This document shows, piece by piece, positions 11,806 through 25,344 of a stretch of 64,000 nt of DNA. The position numbers were made by a program, and so were the translations under genes. Every line of letters starts with the position of its first letter. Position 1 is the stretch's first letter. This DNA is from Conoideocrella luteorostrata (lineage: Eukaryota; Ascomycota; Sordariomycetes; Hypocreales; Clavicipitaceae), in NCBI GenBank assembly GCA_032433595.1, contig JASWJB010000135.1:1-64000 (forward strand). Direction: 5' to 3'. The notes under the pieces were generated by a model. That model saw nothing but the letters and a program-made list of their open reading frames with translations, ran no database searches and was not told where the DNA came from.

Positions 11806-12819
11806 ATGGATCGCCCAGCTGCCATATACGTGACTGCAACCACGCCCTCGACTACCATGCCGCTACCATCTTCGCCACACGATCGTCATGCATTCCCCTC
11901 AAATCCATATCCACGATTGTCCATCTCCACGCCAGCCCGCATCCTGCTCGGCTCAGTATCATCTGGGGTCATAGGCTTCACATTAGGAACTATGCAGGGT
12001 GGTCAGATGTCGCAGCTGCGCTTCCGAGCAGAACACGCACACAAAATGCCCGACACTACAACAGGATGGTATTTTTATCACAAATCCAAAAACTATCATG
12101 CAATGCAAGGTGGGATCCGAGAAGGATTTCGGATGGGTGCCAAGACTAGCTTTTGGAGCTTTGTTGCTTTGGGTCTGGAAAGCACAGTAGATCGCTATCG
12201 TGGCAGCAGCGACATGTTTTCAACGACCGTGGCCACGCTCACCGTTGCAGGCGCATTTTCTCTGTGGCGTAAGTATGATTTCACCTTTCGTCATCAATGT
12301 GTTTGCGCAGCCTTATATTTTTGGACCCTGTTGGTGCCTCCCCTTCTGCTTTGTTAAGAACGCGATTTTCCTTGACTTGTACCTGGTTTAAATCTCGATG
12401 TCGATTTCGATTTCGATTGCACAAAGTGGACCGGTTTTCCTATGTTCTATTGTTCCAATGACATGCTTGTCAGTGTACACTGGTGTTGGTCGGGAAGCCT
12501 CCGTTCTGTGGTTGGATGCGAATTTCAAGGACGTTACGAAACATGGCAAGCGTCGGGGTTTTCATTACGTAGTGGGGGAGCATCATGGGCAGGTCCTCGA
12601 TTGTGATTGCTGTGGCTAACAGGCGCCGACTTTCGGCTGCATGATCTAGATAGGTTCTCGCTGTCAACAGCTGGTCGCACGGCCAAGCTGGGCCTGTTGT
12701 TTGGGCTTGCCTACGGAGGAGTGCAGGACCTTGTTGGCTTGGCCCGCGGCAGGCCGATAGGCTACGTGGAGACAGTCCGACGTCGCTTTGGATCTGAGAC
12801 AGGTCGCGCCGCCGCATAA
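11806..12819 (+). CDS. Tim17/Tim22/Tim23-family membrane protein
   Basis: Exon 1 is 11806-12268 with donor GTAAGT. Exon 2 is most simply 12650-12819 (acceptor ATCTAG, with CTAAC about 30 nt upstream), giving 210 residues. The glycine-rich membrane segment ILLGSVSSGVIGFTLGTMQG, then the loop HAHKMPDTTTGWYFYHKSKN, the segment GGIREGFRMGAKTSFWSFVALG and the last GLLFGLAYGGVQDLVG are the marks of this family. Members sit in the inner mitochondrial or peroxisomal membrane; this one resembles a conserved fungal paralogue rather than core Tim17 or Tim23. The intron (about 381 nt) is long for this window. Another acceptor at 12622 would also keep frame and insert nine residues. Confidence 0.8.
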
Positions 12820-15567
12820 CCAGGCAGCGGTAGCCAGCAGCACCAGCGTCCGCTCGCCAGTAGCAGTCCATACCGGCCGTCCCAACCACAGCCGGCTGTG
12901 ATGTCAATTATTAGTAACCCTGTTTCTGGGCCGTGGTGTGAATCACGATTTGGCACAAGTTATTAGTTAGCTATCAGTAGTTGGCACCCCCTGGTACCAC
13001 CAAAAAAACCTGGTGCCGAGCCTATGCGCGCCAGGACAAGGTTGGGGTCCGATTTTCGGCCTTACCGGCAGTGGCTGTGTGCGGCGGGCCTGCTGGACTG
13101 ACGAGCAATCTATGACACTGATTCACGTTGCACGCGCAACACAACACAACTTGCCGAGTCCCAAGTCCCAAGGCCGAGCACAAGAGTACAGAAATGGAAA
13201 GCAGCTGACGCCGTAAGCGTAATAAGATGCAAGTGCCCATTTTGGTATCACAGATCGGGGAACACAGCATCTGCCAATACGGAGAAATGCCATGACAACA
13301 TCAGGGTGGAAAGGGGGGGGGGGGGGGAGATCACGCAGAACAGCATCCATTCCTTTCCCCCTCGGTCGCCACTGTCGCATACGTCAAGTTTTAGCCTCTT
13401 AGGTAGCTACGGTTTCGCCTTCAATCTACTGATGACACCACCCCGCGGCATTTAAACAAAAAGAAGTCCGGGGGTACCGTGGTTCAGGTAATGGAAGGAG
13501 GAGGGATGGAGGGTGGCAGTAGGCGGCAAGTGAAATAAGGTGCCTGGGGAAGCAAGCAAGGATTATATCAAAGCCCAGGCTCTTCAAGTAGCACAGAAGA
13601 CGACGAAACAGGGATGGACTGAATAGATAACAAAGACAAAGAGGACATTTGTGCAATAGAAAAGCCGTAAGTGTGCTTCGGGGAACAATGGTCGTGCAAC
13701 AGAAAATCGCAGGTCTTGCCGAGAGATATGCCACGTAACTCACTCTGTGTATGGTCTCCGTACGGAGGTACGTGTGCTCCGTATTAGTTAGCTGTCGTAG
13801 TAGGGGCCCTGGTCCGTTCACCCCTAATCCAGTCAGCTCGGTGACCGGTGGCCGTATCGGGGCAAGATGGAACACGTCTTGCACGTCCAGCATGCTTATC
13901 TGGGGTTGGGTGACCTTGGAAGATGACGGAGGGCTGCTGCTGCGCGTCCCGGGGACTCAACCCCCCCCGGTCGGGTCGTCTGGGAAGTCTGTCCGGGAGA
14001 GTGGTGTGCACGATAGCGCGAAATGCAACAGAAGGTTGGGGACCTTTTGGAACATGTTCGGGGGCGCGGATTACGGGGCCAAGAGTTATCTGGTGTCATC
14101 GGTACGCAAGATTCTAACTAGAATGACAATACGGAGCACGGAGCACGGAGTACAGATCCCACATACCAATCTTGCCTAGCACAAGGACACAAGCAATCTC
14201 GCTGCCTTTGCTTTTTGCTGAGCAGCCTGCATTAGCCTGCGCAAACCTGGGGCCGGCCGTATCGGAGGCATTCCAGAAGCCAGGATAAGACGAGTCTCGC
14301 GGGCATGATTGGCCAATTGCCTTATCTCTGCGTGGGGTAGCCCAAAAGCTTCGACGGCTACACTCGGGCTTCACTAATGCACACAGGGAGGGGCCACGTG
14401 ATCGATTTGCTCCCGATTTGGAAAGCAGAGTCCTGCATCGCGCTTGACAGGAGGCTACTGAGGGGGCCACTTGGGGCGACAACGGGACCGAGAGGGGGTG
14501 CTTGAAGCTGCTGGGGGCTCCTTGGCGCTCACCTCCTGGGTCGGCGACAGCAGGACGGGGGGTGTCAAACGGCGTGGCTCGGATTTTGGTGGAGCTGAGA
14601 TAATGATAGAGTAATAGATAGCAGCTAGCCTTTGGGTCTCTAGAGTTCTGGGCTTGTTGTTGTTTCCTGGGTCCTGGTCCTGGCTCTCTCTCTGGTGGGG
14701 TTATTCTGGGAGCACTCCCAGGAACTCCGTGCAATGCTATCACACAGCTGCCGTGTCTGAGCTTGGTCGTTATGAGTCGTCGCCACCAGATTACACACAC
14801 ACCACACATGGCGCGCTCCCACGATAACGCCGTTCCCGGACCCCCGACCAGGGCGGAGGCAGGACTCAAGGTGAGTGAGCGAGTGGTGGACTGAGCAAGG
14901 CAGGACACACGAACCGCCGACCCAAACTACTATAAGATGACTTGCCCTCGTTCCGCCGCCCGTCCACCCCACGACAATGGTCAGCTGGTTAAACAGAAAA
15001 ACACCGACCCCGAACGAAAAGGAAGGAGACCGGAAACCGGAAACCAGAATCCAATATTAGAAAGCTGTCCTCGCTGTTGTTGGGGATTTCTTTCGAAAAG
15101 CTTCTTGTTGTCCGTACTAACCAAACAAAAACCACTTTAATATACCACACACGTTTTCCCAGCTGAATACGCTGCGGACATCTCTTGCTATCTTGCATTC
15201 TCTCGCCTCAACTCGTTTGAGGGCTCTTATCTCTCCATACATCCATCCCCAACCCGTCCCAGCCAGTATTGTTCGCCTTGGTCGCGTCGTTATCTCCGCG
15301 CCAAAAAGGCAAAGCAAAGGACAATCCAAACTCCCAAAGCCTATTTCATTCCTCGATTCACACTTCCAACTTGCCTCCCATTCACCCACACACACACGCA
15401 TAAAGCCAGAACAAGAAGGAGATAAAGCGCCTTCTAGTCGTCGCTTTCCCTCCTTTAGCCATCTCTCCCCCAATCCTCCCCAAAGCCTCTTCCAAGTTGC
15501 CATCAAAAACACCTAGACTCTAGGCGCGTTATTACTTGCCTCCTATCGCCATCCAAGAATTATTGCA
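12820..15567. other. Long intergenic region upstream of proline dehydrogenase
   Basis: About 2.7 kb holds no gene I can support; the long ORF on the minus strand at 14114-14908 is composed of low-information sequence and is rejected. A run of 15 G lies at 13313-13327 and three tandem ACGGAGCAC-like units at about 14131-14151. From about 15190 the plus strand is CT-rich, which fits the 5' leader and promoter of the gene starting at 15568. Confidence 0.5.
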
Positions 15568-17124
15568 ATGCCACCCGCCCCTTCTCGAGGGCTGGCTTTG
15601 CCTCTTCGAAGGGCCTCTCCCCTTCACCCTACCACCGTTACTATCTCATCCACATATGCTCTGCTCGCCTCGATCACCGGTCGCGATGCCACGATGATCA
15701 AGCGTCGTGGCATTCACTCTTCGGATCGCAAGTCGTCGACCGTGGCTGAGCTTCCAGGCGCTGTTCCTCCGCCTGCCAATTTGGAACCCAGCCGTGCACC
15801 GCTCTCTGTTTTGCCCTTGAGCATGATCCTCCGCTCGCTCGCTACCACCGCAGTGTCTTCTTCCCCTGTTCTGTTGCCGCCATCGTTGCGCATCATGACA
15901 CTGCTGGCTCACAGCACCAGTCCTATCTTTAACCCAGACAGGAACCCCATTCTTCGATATTTCCTCAAGAAGTCATTCTATGCTCAGTTCTGTGCTGGTG
16001 AGGAACCTGCCGAGGTTCAAGCCACCATCAATAGATTGAAGAATATTGGTTTCACTGGTGTGATCCTGGGGTACGCCAGAGAGGTTGTCTTGACGGAGAA
16101 GCAGGCTGAGGAAGTTGGATTAACTGCAGGACAAGAGACGCAGAAGGTTATTGATAACGAAATCGTTCCATGGGCAGAGGGCACACTCGAAACCGTTCGT
16201 TTGGCGCAACCTGGAGATTTTGTCGCACTCAAGTAAGTTTACCCACGCGGTTGATGGCTGTCCGGACTTGCCGAAAGACAACGACGCTAACCAAATGCTT
16301 CCAGATTCACTGGTGCTGGCAGCCTCGCTCTGCATGAGCTCAAGCACCGCCTCCCTGCCAGTCCTTATCTCGCCAAGTCTATCGACTCCATTTGTCAACT
16401 TGCCCACGAGCGAGGTATCCGCCTTCTCTTCGACGCCGAGCAGGACTCGCTTCAGGATGGAATCGATGATTGGACCATGGAGTTCGCCAAAAAATACAAC
16501 ACTAATCCTGATTCCGCCACCATTTATGGAACGTACCAAGCATACAAAAAGATCATCCCCACAGTACTCGGACGTCACCTTGCTCAGGCTCAGGAGGGTA
16601 ACTTCAGCCTGGGAGTTAAACTCGTTCGTGGAGCCTACCTTGGATCTGACCCTCGCGAATGCTTCCATGATACCAAGGCCGACACCGACGCTTGCTACGA
16701 CGGTATCGCTGCTAGTGTATTGGCTCGTCAGTGGAACGCCACTGTGAAAGGAAATGGCGAGTATCCCGCGGCTCACATTGTGCTTGCCACTCATAACGCC
16801 GAGTCTGTTCAGAAAGCCCGCGCCATTTGCGACGCTGGTGGTGCCAAATCTGACATTGCCTTTGCCCAACTTCAGGGCATGGCCGATGAAATCAGCTGCG
16901 AGCTCGTTGAGGCCAGCCAGTCGGCACGCGTAGACGTCGCCTCGACTGCTCCTAAGTTGCCCACATACAAATACTTGGTATGGGGTACAACTGGCGAGTG
17001 TATGAAGTATTTGCTGCGACGTGCTCACGAGAATAAGGATGCTGTCCAGCGAACAAAGAGCGGTAGGGATGCTATGTGGGCTGAAGTTGTCCGCCGTGTA
17101 AAGAATACTCTTCGTCTGGCGTAG
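15568..17124 (+). CDS. Proline dehydrogenase (mitochondrial)
   Basis: Exons 15568-16232 and 16305-17124 join over a 72-nt intron (GTAAGT..TTCCAG) to encode 494 residues. The enzyme oxidises proline to pyrroline-5-carboxylate with FAD at the inner mitochondrial membrane, the first step of proline use (yeast PUT1, Aspergillus prnD). The (beta-alpha)8 domain shows LLFDAEQDS, IYGTYQAYKK, LGVKLVRGAYLGSD, HIVLATHN, FAQLQGMADEIS and the C-terminal helix ECMKYLLRRAHEN, which carries the substrate-binding RR pair. The first ~110 residues are rich in Ser, Arg and Pro and almost free of acids, as expected for a presequence. No other proline-utilisation gene is next to it, so it is not part of a prn-type cluster here. 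Confidence 0.95.
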
Positions 17125-17440
17125 TTTTGCACTTGAGAGTAGCGTCTACACTGTTTGGCGACTCGTTCTGCATTTGAATTTTTTTTTCTTTTGGCCAACA
17201 TGATTTGAAAGGATATCCGGCGTTGATTATACTCACCCATAGCGATTTATTGGAGCACAGCACTTTCTGCTTTGTTAGACTAGTCAACCTCATTTTAGGT
17301 AAACAAAAGTGGGAGGAAAGGGATGACGAAATGACTTGCAGCAGAATAAACAAAAAAAAAAAAATCATTTATAAATTACCTTAACGTGCATTATAGTCCC
17401 TCATGTTGATGCTTTGGTGGTGGTATTGTCCAGCCGATTT
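17125..17440. other. Convergent intergenic region
   Basis: This is the shared 3' region of proline dehydrogenase (+) and the CGI121 gene (-). It contains T- and A-tracts (about 17179 and 17350) and no gene. Confidence 0.5.
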
Positions 17441-18230
17441 TCAAAGCCCACGCAAAGCAATAGAGCTAACTATAAGAGTATCTAATTCTGAATGTTTTGT
17501 CTTTTCGTCTTTAATGGCGTCCAGCCACCCCAAGCCGTTGAGTTTGTAGTACTTTCGAACTTTGGCAAGATCGGTCATGGTGGCAATGTTAGCATCGGTG
17601 GCGTCAACGGGACTTCCCTGGACGTTTGTTCTCAAGTGGTTCTGGAGACTATCTCGTGTCTGGCATGGTGACGACTCTGACCATTGAGTAACCTTGACAA
17701 TAAGGAGGTCTTTCGTGGACGGCGAAATTCCGAATCGACGATATGAATCGGCGATCTGAAATTGGATAGTATCAGTATTTTGCTGAAGTTTTAATAGTAT
17801 GGCCACGACGGAGCATGGCAGACAGTTGGTTGCTATGATGTGAGCTATTTGCTTACATTGTTGGACGGATTCAACGAGACTACAATCTCAGAATGCACAT
17901 TCGGTGTCTTGAGAGCGCCGCTCGCGGCCGATGTGACGGCCTTGAAGACTGCAGACAACAGCTGGCGACGGGAGACTACCTACAGGCCAAGCAAGATAAA
18001 GAGTGAGCTATATACTCCGAGGCCGTGTTCTACAGTACCGCGTTCCTGAGCTAAGTACATTCAAGGGCCGGTCATACCACAGAGGCGTCTATGAAAGCAT
18101 ATTCAAAGTCGGCATTTCGATCGAGCAATTGTTGATGTAGAAAGGCCGCATTGGATATGTCGCGATAGAGGGCAAGGTACACTGTATATGAGGAAGGGAT
18201 GTGTTCTATCGACACGGTTCCTAGCGTCAT
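17441..18230 (-). CDS. CGI121: KEOPS/EKC complex subunit CGI121
   Basis: Three exons (18230-18078, 17979-17857, 17755-17441) join over introns GTATGA..CTGTAG and GTAAGC..TTCAG to give 196 residues. The CGI121/TPRKB pattern is clear: a first strand and helix [20 protein letters not shown], then [10 protein letters not shown], then [12 protein letters not shown], a strand [17 protein letters not shown], and the block [20 protein letters not shown] near the C-terminal half. CGI121 binds the Bud32 kinase and tRNA in KEOPS, the complex that makes t6A37 in tRNA. The start at 18230 ([10 protein letters not shown]) fits the usual N-terminus. An in-frame stretch upstream contains other ATGs and lacks similarity to the family, so it is left out. 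Confidence 0.88.
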
Positions 18231-21076
18231 GGCTGCGAGGGTTTGGGCCTTGGCAAGGCACCCGGAGTCGAATGCCGACGTAAACGGGACGATGGTGACA
18301 ACGGCTGGAGATGTTTGTGGGTGGTTGCAGGATGAGAGAGATTGAGATGGAGTGAGGCCTAATAAACAGCGCATACTAACCAAGTTTTGCAGACTGTATG
18401 TGCCCCGCAGTTTCCGGCCGTGCCGCCCCACTTGTCCTGCCTGGTGGTGTCGTGCAAGTAAAGTAGAGTTTGGTGCGGCTGGTGCGGTTACATGCCGAGA
18501 GAGGAGATTAATGACGCCAGCCCTGCACTACACCTTCACTGCTCCATACACCTGCAGGCGTGAGGGGCGGCTGCCGACCTGCAGATGACAGGTGCCGCCA
18601 TCACAGACCCAACTCCGGACTGGCATATGCATGTGAAGCTGCGGCAAACCAGCAGTTGGCCAGAATCGACACTCTCCCCAATGCTGAACATCAAATGCTG
18701 CCTTGGGCATGATAATGAATCACTGCGCTGGTAGAAACGCAGGATTCCATTGCCTTTTGGTGCTGTTGTAGTGGTGTACGGAGTAACTAACGATCCCGCT
18801 GTCTTACTCTAGTAGGACTTGCGTCAGCAGTTCTACGCATACACTAGTTGCTACTGGCATTGAAAAGAAAAAGACGGCTTGTCCCGTCATACAGAGGCCT
18901 CAGGTTCAAGGGTTGTCCAGAACCACCAGTCATGCTCACAGCTTGCTGGAGCTTCCCGCGATGACTCGCAAGCCACCCCACCGAACCAGGCGCAATAGTC
19001 GTACGACACCGCGAAAGGGCCAGGCAGGCCAGGCATCTCGACAGTCCAACAACTTTATTATTGCGGGTTCATGTAGGGCTGATGGAGATATTATGGACTG
19101 CATATATCCCACTTGGAAGTTGACCGAAATAAATGGCGGAAACCTCTACTGATGATGATTCCGCGTCAAGGCGCCGAGCGTTACTTTCTCGATATTTTGA
19201 CAGCGTGAGTATGGAGTCGTAGTAGTAGGTGTGCCAGCAAACCGTGCCCACCAGACAAATTAGTGATTTATACTTTGCACCCCGTAAGTAGGCAAGGACC
19301 AACTAACTAGCAGCTTGGCGTCACCGGAATCTGAAACCCTTCTAGAAATCGTTCGCGGAAAGTCTCATCTCAGCACCTGGGATGTGCGAAGATGGCGTTG
19401 GGCCCTTTCAACCGGTGCACCGTAAGAAACACGTATAACACAGCATATAAACCGCGCCACGGCATCATCATTGTGGCTATGCGTACTTGCACAGCACTGG
19501 ACAGTCGGCAACAAACTGATAAGAGTCGGGCCGTTCTGCCTATTCTGCCGAAAGCGCGGTTATTCGTTAAAGTTTGGCTTCTTTTGACCAGCCGCTAATT
19601 GACAGTATGGACTACCTAGACATGTTGACTGTGATGATAGTTTCGGCACCCGCGTTGGAGCGCCACACCAAATTGCTAATGCTGCAATTTAAACTTTGTT
19701 AGGGTCGCAGTGGCTTGTATCTCTCTCATCGGATAGGGCGAGGCAAACTATTGGCGGGATCAAGACGTGCTGCCAAGGCTAAAGGCGGAGCAAGTATTGC
19801 TACATGAGGGCTCGATAATTGCAAAGATATCGCGATCAAGATGTATATTTGACCGAGTTTCCTTCTTGATGTGACGGCGCAGATGGCCATCGACCACGGA
19901 TCGACCTGTCTTGGCTGGAGTGGTTCAAAGCTTGTACTCGGTGCAATTGCGGATCACGGTATCGCCCGCGCCGGCAGATGACAATGGGCTTTCTATAAAA
20001 CGACTCTATATATAGGAGCAGTGCAATACCAGGCGTACGTTATTGTGTAGAATAAAGGACATCGGAGACTGTTTTCTCGCCAGAGTCATAGTCTGATAAG
20101 CTGGTAGCGAGCGGCATATCGTCCAGTCTTTGATTTGCCAAGGAAAGCCGATATTCCGCGCGAGCAGGGCTCGTTCATTTGCCGCCGCGTCATCCTGGCT
20201 CATCACCTTCCCTTGTACGGAGTATGTATATATGTACCTGCATCAAATTGTTGACCAAGTACTTGAACGCGCACCAACCAGCACCTTGACCATTTGAGAA
20301 AGCCCCTTACGGAGAGTTGGGAGCAGTACTCCGGTAGTAATGAACGGCAATGCTGACGTGACCTAGGGCTGTGTGGACACAGGCCAGCTTGACCGGTCGA
20401 CTTTTTACGAAGTCGAGCAGCAACACGAACTTTTGTCCCCCCGCAACGTGCATTTACTTCCCGGTGCACCAATTCAATTTCCCGCGGCATCCCTGACAAC
20501 CGCAGCACGCAGGGTTTTCTTCAGCAGCTGTGGTTGGCTGTCGACAGCCTCTGCGTCAGGAACCACGGCCCAAGGTGCGAGGCGACCCTTGCGAGGCCGT
20601 CGAAGGAGACCCAGTAGCCAGCGAAAGTGAGCCCACTTCTGCCCACTGCCGAGCCGACCTCAGCGCCAGGCCAACAGTTAATTGTGGGCGGAGCGTCTAG
20701 TGGCTAGCGGTACTGGTACTGGTACTGGCACTGGCACTAGTACTGAAGTTCCCCAGACCGGCAGTGGAACTTAGTGCCAAACTGGCTGAATTCACAGTGA
20801 TTTGGACTCGACCACAGAGTACGCAGTACGCGCGCTGCTATTACTACGGCCTGGCATCGTATAGCAGACGGAGCCCGGTGACACTATTAGGCCCGCTGCC
20901 TTCCTGAGCTGCTCCCTGTCCTCAGTCCTGCTCCAGTTCTGTCTCCAGTCAAGCCACTGCCCTGTCCCGTCCCACCCTCCCTCACCACGAAACATCTGGT
21001 GGCTTGGTGGTGTTAGTTAAATGTCGACCCAACCCAGACGTGGTTGATCGTTCGAAAAGGGCGGGTATCGCAACCA
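18231..21076. other. Intergenic region upstream of the Zn2Cys6 gene
   Basis: No gene is supported. TACGGAGTA occurs at 18777 and 20216. Tandem GGTACT/GGCACT hexamers lie at about 20708-20745. A short upstream ORF (ATG at 21021, stop at 21045-21047, eight codons) ends 29 bp before the start codon of the regulator and is a candidate uORF. Confidence 0.5.
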
Positions 21077-24000
21077 ATGGCGTCGATGGACTCCACAATG
21101 CGCCAGCTCCATATCCAAATCCCCCAGCTGCCACGGCCTGGCGACGTATCCAATGCTCTAGGGCCAGACTCAGCAACCTCTAGCTGTGCCGACTCGTCGA
21201 CAATACTCCCATTTCCAAGGTCTGCCTTCGACTTCTCGTGGGTGCCGGAACCCCATGCTTCGAGATCACCGACTGCCTCTTGGCCGCCTCGCTCGTCTCC
21301 AAGCTCAGCCAGCTCTGCCGGCTACAGATATAGCTTCGGCGCACGGCAGCAGCAACTGTCGGCGGGGCATTGCGCTGGAACGTCACCGTCACCAACCTCG
21401 GCCTCGAAGCTTCAACATCCAGCTGGCAACGGTAGCGGGAACGGTGGTAGCAACGGCAGCAGCAACAGCCACGGCCACGGCGACAGCAACGTCGGCTCGC
21501 CGGCGTCTTCGTTTTCACCATCCACCTCTGCTGTCGCGCCGCCTCTATTGTCGTTGCCCGGCCTAGCGGCTATCAACATCCACAGTGCGGCACCAACTTC
21601 TTCTACTCTGCAGGCTTCTAGCTCGAGTTGTAGCCCAACTGGCGCCTCCTGTGTCCACTCGGCGACGGCGCCGTCGTCGCCGACAAGCATCTCACCGCGA
21701 ACGACCAAGCCGCCGGTCAAGATGCCTCCGCGGCCAGCCAAACGGGCTGCTAATAGTTGCCCAGCCAGCGATGACGATGCTCCCACTGTCGGCAAACCAA
21801 AACTGGCCCGATTAGAACGCGGACCCGAGGACTTTTCGTCAGTCGTTAAGAATCGTCTACAATCGTATTCCCGCACTGGGCAAGCTTGTGACAGGTGCAA
21901 GGTGAGAAAGATTCGATGCGATGCGCTGCCCGAAGGTTGCTCGCACTGCGTCAATCTCAGCCTCGAATGCTATGTCACAGACCGTGTCACAGGACGCACA
22001 GAGCGTAGGGGGTACATGCAACAGCTGGAACGGGAGAAGAACGCCATGATATCACACATCCGTGACCTGGAGCGGCTTTGCGCCGAAAAGGGTGTTGATG
22101 TCAAACCGTGGGAACAAAGCCCAACTCCGGCTCCGTCTCCCTCAGAGGCTGACCCAAGCGATTCTTGTACAAATGGAGTTCCAGCGTCCACAGAGAACTG
22201 GGAGCGATACGGATCTCTTTGGATCAAAGAGGGCTCATCACCACCAGTGCTTGCAGATGCCATCATTAGACAGAGAATTCCACGAAATGAGTGGCGGACT
22301 AGGCCGGAGGAATCTCACTGGGGCGTCGTAGGGGATGATGCGCCGCTGAGCTCGCTCAAAGGGACAACGCTCACTCTTCTGGGAACCACAATTGAAACAA
22401 CTTCTTTTGATGCCCCAGACGTTGATGAGCCGCCAATTGAGGTTGATCCCTCCATGCCTCTGTACAACAAGTCTGCGCAGGCTTTCCTACGCTCGATCAT
22501 GGGAGTAAATCCTGCTGTCCAGGTCCAACTGCCGAACCGTGACAATGCTTTTATGTATGCCGAGTGGTACTTTATCTCCATTGCGTGCTTTATGCCTGTT
22601 CTGCATAAGCCAACATTTATGAAACTGGTATGATCATTTGCAGGCTGTGCTCCTCCCCCCTGCCCTTTCAAGCTGGCTAACTGATTTATCCTTAGCTGAG
22701 GAGCACATACGATGACCCTGACTTCAAGCCATCTGTGACGCAGTTGGTGTTGGTTCATATGGTCTTTGCCCACATCTTGTTCCAATTCGGCGTCCGGAAC
22801 AGCCAAACATTGGAGCAGCGCAATAATTTCAACGATCTCTCGAACAAGCACTACCACTTTGCTCTCAGCAAGATGTATGACATTTACTCATCCTCGGAAT
22901 TTGAAGGACTGCAGGGCCTCGTACTCATCGCCTCCCACACGAGATCTTTTCCTAAGCCAGGGTGTGGCTCCATGGTGGCAAATATGGCACTGCACCGGGC
23001 GCTCGAGCTGAATTTGCATCGTCGAGCAAGCAAACCGGGCGAGCCAACCAATTTGCAGAACGAGCTTCGTAAGCGAGCATTTTGGTGTATTATGACCGTC
23101 GTCGTTGCTATTAATGGCAAGAGAGGCTATCCGATCCCGGTCTCTGTCCAAGATTTTGACACAGAGTTCCCTGAGCCAATTGCCGACGAGCTCCTGTCTG
23201 ACGATGGTGTTGATACCTCCAGAGTACTCCCATGTCCATACGAGGTTGCCATCTGCGGCTACAAAATTATACCGATAGTCATGGAAATGTATACGAATGT
23301 CTTTAGCGTTCGGAGAGATCAGGACAACTATAAGAATGTCCTCGCCGCATTGGAGGCACAGATGGATAGGTGGGAGGCGCAACTGCCCGACTCGATGCGC
23401 CTGAACCCGGTGAAATCACACGACCAAGAAATGGTCGGTCCTCTTTTCGCTCGTACCTTTTTACTTGAATTCCGCCTACATATTCGCCATCCTTCTCTGG
23501 CCATGACAAATGATAAAGACATGATCGCAGAGAACACCCGGATATGTGAGGAGGCTGCCAGGGAATATCTCGAGACGGTGGAACATCTGAGTAAGATGAA
23601 GGCACTCGATACGACATGGTATCAGCTGTCTGTCTACTGCGTGGCCATCCTGTCCATGCTAGTTCCGCAATGGGAAAGACGATTCCAGATATCGCAAGAA
23701 GAAGTTGCCACGCTGAGGAAAGATATGGATCGGTGGATGGACATTGTTAAAGAAATGAGCACCCTGTTGGGTAAGTTCTGAGTGATCTTATACCCTTTCC
23801 AGTCCTTGACCAATGACGAGTGATAATGCTGATCAACGAGACATGTAGGATGTGGGACTGGCATGAGCACGCAAATCGCACAGCTCATTGATCGTACCAT
23901 GGCCTGGATTGAATATGACATGGAGCCGAAGAAGAAGGAGGGCTCATTCCAAGCGTCTGTCGTTATCAAACAAGAACAACAACATCCATTGCAAACCATC

Positions 24001-24570
24001 TTGCAACATCCTCCCACTGAACAACAACTACATCAATCAGCGTCATACCCACAGCATTCATCTATTCCACCACCTGAATCTTCTCATAGGAATGATCCAT
24101 CTAAAGCGTATTATCCAACAAGCGATCCCGCTACATCGCATGCCACATACCCATCCCTGACATATACTGATCAGCAAGCACCTCCGGATGCACACCAGAC
24201 CGTGCCATACCAGCACGACCAAACGGGCCTGTTCTACCCTGCTACGACGGCGGCCGACCATCCTGCTGGGCATACACAGTCAGGCTCACTCGTCAGCTAT
24301 GGCCATCATCTTGGTCAACAATCGTCTGATGTAATGTGGAGGACCCCGTGGCAAAACTGGAGTGCAGCGATTGCAGACAGCCAAGCTCAATATAGCGCCA
24401 ACGCATTGTTAACGCTGGGTGGCGCAGGCGCTGGTCGAAGCGCGGTAGTTACTCCTATCCTTACGGATACTGGAATGTCGCAAATGCTGCACAGTAGGGG
24501 AGAACTGCCCATGGTGCCGCAACCAGCTCAATGGCCGTTGATAATGTTTGATCAAACACCACAGGAATGA
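21077..24570 (+). CDS. Zn2Cys6 transcription factor with fungal_trans domain
   Basis: Three exons (21077-22627, 22696-23770, 23849-24570) give 1115 residues; both introns (GTATGA..CTTAG; GTAAGT..TGTAG) keep frame. Residues 1-255 are low-complexity (Ser, Pro, Ala, Gly-Asn). The GAL4-type cluster follows as ACDRCKVRKIRCD..CSHCVNLSLEC with all six cysteines, then a basic linker TGRTERRGYMQQLEREKN and a coiled helix. The central block from YAEWYFISIACFMPVLHKP through ANMALHRALELNLHRR to FWCIMTVVVAINGKRGYP is the fungal-specific regulatory domain. The C-terminal third is rich in Gln, His, Pro and Ser, typical of an activation region. It binds DNA as a pathway regulator; which pathway is not visible. 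An eight-codon uORF precedes the start. I do not recognise a named orthologue with confidence. Confidence 0.92.
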
Positions 24571-25344
24571 TAATGCGAGCAGTGGGATACACCCCTCGGG
24601 ACGGTCCATGTTGAAAGATGACAATAAATACATTTCTCGCTGGCGTTTTGTTTCACGAAACGAAACGAAACGAACTTCATTACTTTTTGGATACCATTAT
24701 TAGATTTAGGAGCGATACAGGACATTGGTCGATATGGGTATTAAGGCGGTCTGAAGAACAGCATGCCATCTTTAGATAGTGTGTATATATTTTGAACCTC
24801 GTTAAATAGAGTGTACATAAATAATTTTCAAACATAGAATAGAGCCAATGCAATGTTGTGTGAATTTGGCAAGCGAGAAGCAAGGCGCGACGAGATCAAC
24901 TTGTACCATAGCAAACCTTTGACTGCTGAAGGGTGTAGAGATAGGTCATGCATGATTCAACGATTGAAGCCCCCCCCTCCTCCCCCAAAGGTCATTGCTT
25001 ATGCTGGCTCTATATTGTACGTATCATATTTTCTATTGCTCTGAAGCCCTTGCTTTGTTTGGCTTTCTAAACCTGGCGAAACGGCCAATGGCTGCACATT
25101 GGGCCAGGCGTTAAACCTCTGGCATTTAGCCGTACTTCAACCGTGCCCGAGCTACCACATTTGCGAGCAACACCAGCGAGACAGTATCCTGCATATTTAA
25201 ACAGGCTAAATCCTAGAAGCTCGCTGCACCCCCGGTGCGCCACCAATTCATTTCTTTTTCACCGTCTGTCTTGCGCGTACCAATCGTTTTTTCTGCCCAA
25301 TCCAAAACCGCCGCGCAGCATAGAGCCTTTGCGCGTTCGCCAAG
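24571..25344. other. Tandem intergenic region
   Basis: A short ACGAA pentamer repeat lies at about 24655-24672, in the presumed 3' region of the regulator. The remainder is A+T-rich and then becomes the promoter of the zinc-finger gene. No gene is seen. Confidence 0.45.

Noticed and set aside
14114..14908. 264-codon ORF on the minus strand
   Set aside because: Low-information composition, no domain, GC-rich promoter-type sequence upstream of proline dehydrogenase.
16120..17028. 302-codon ORF on the minus strand
   Set aside because: Shadow of the proline dehydrogenase exon in the antisense frame.
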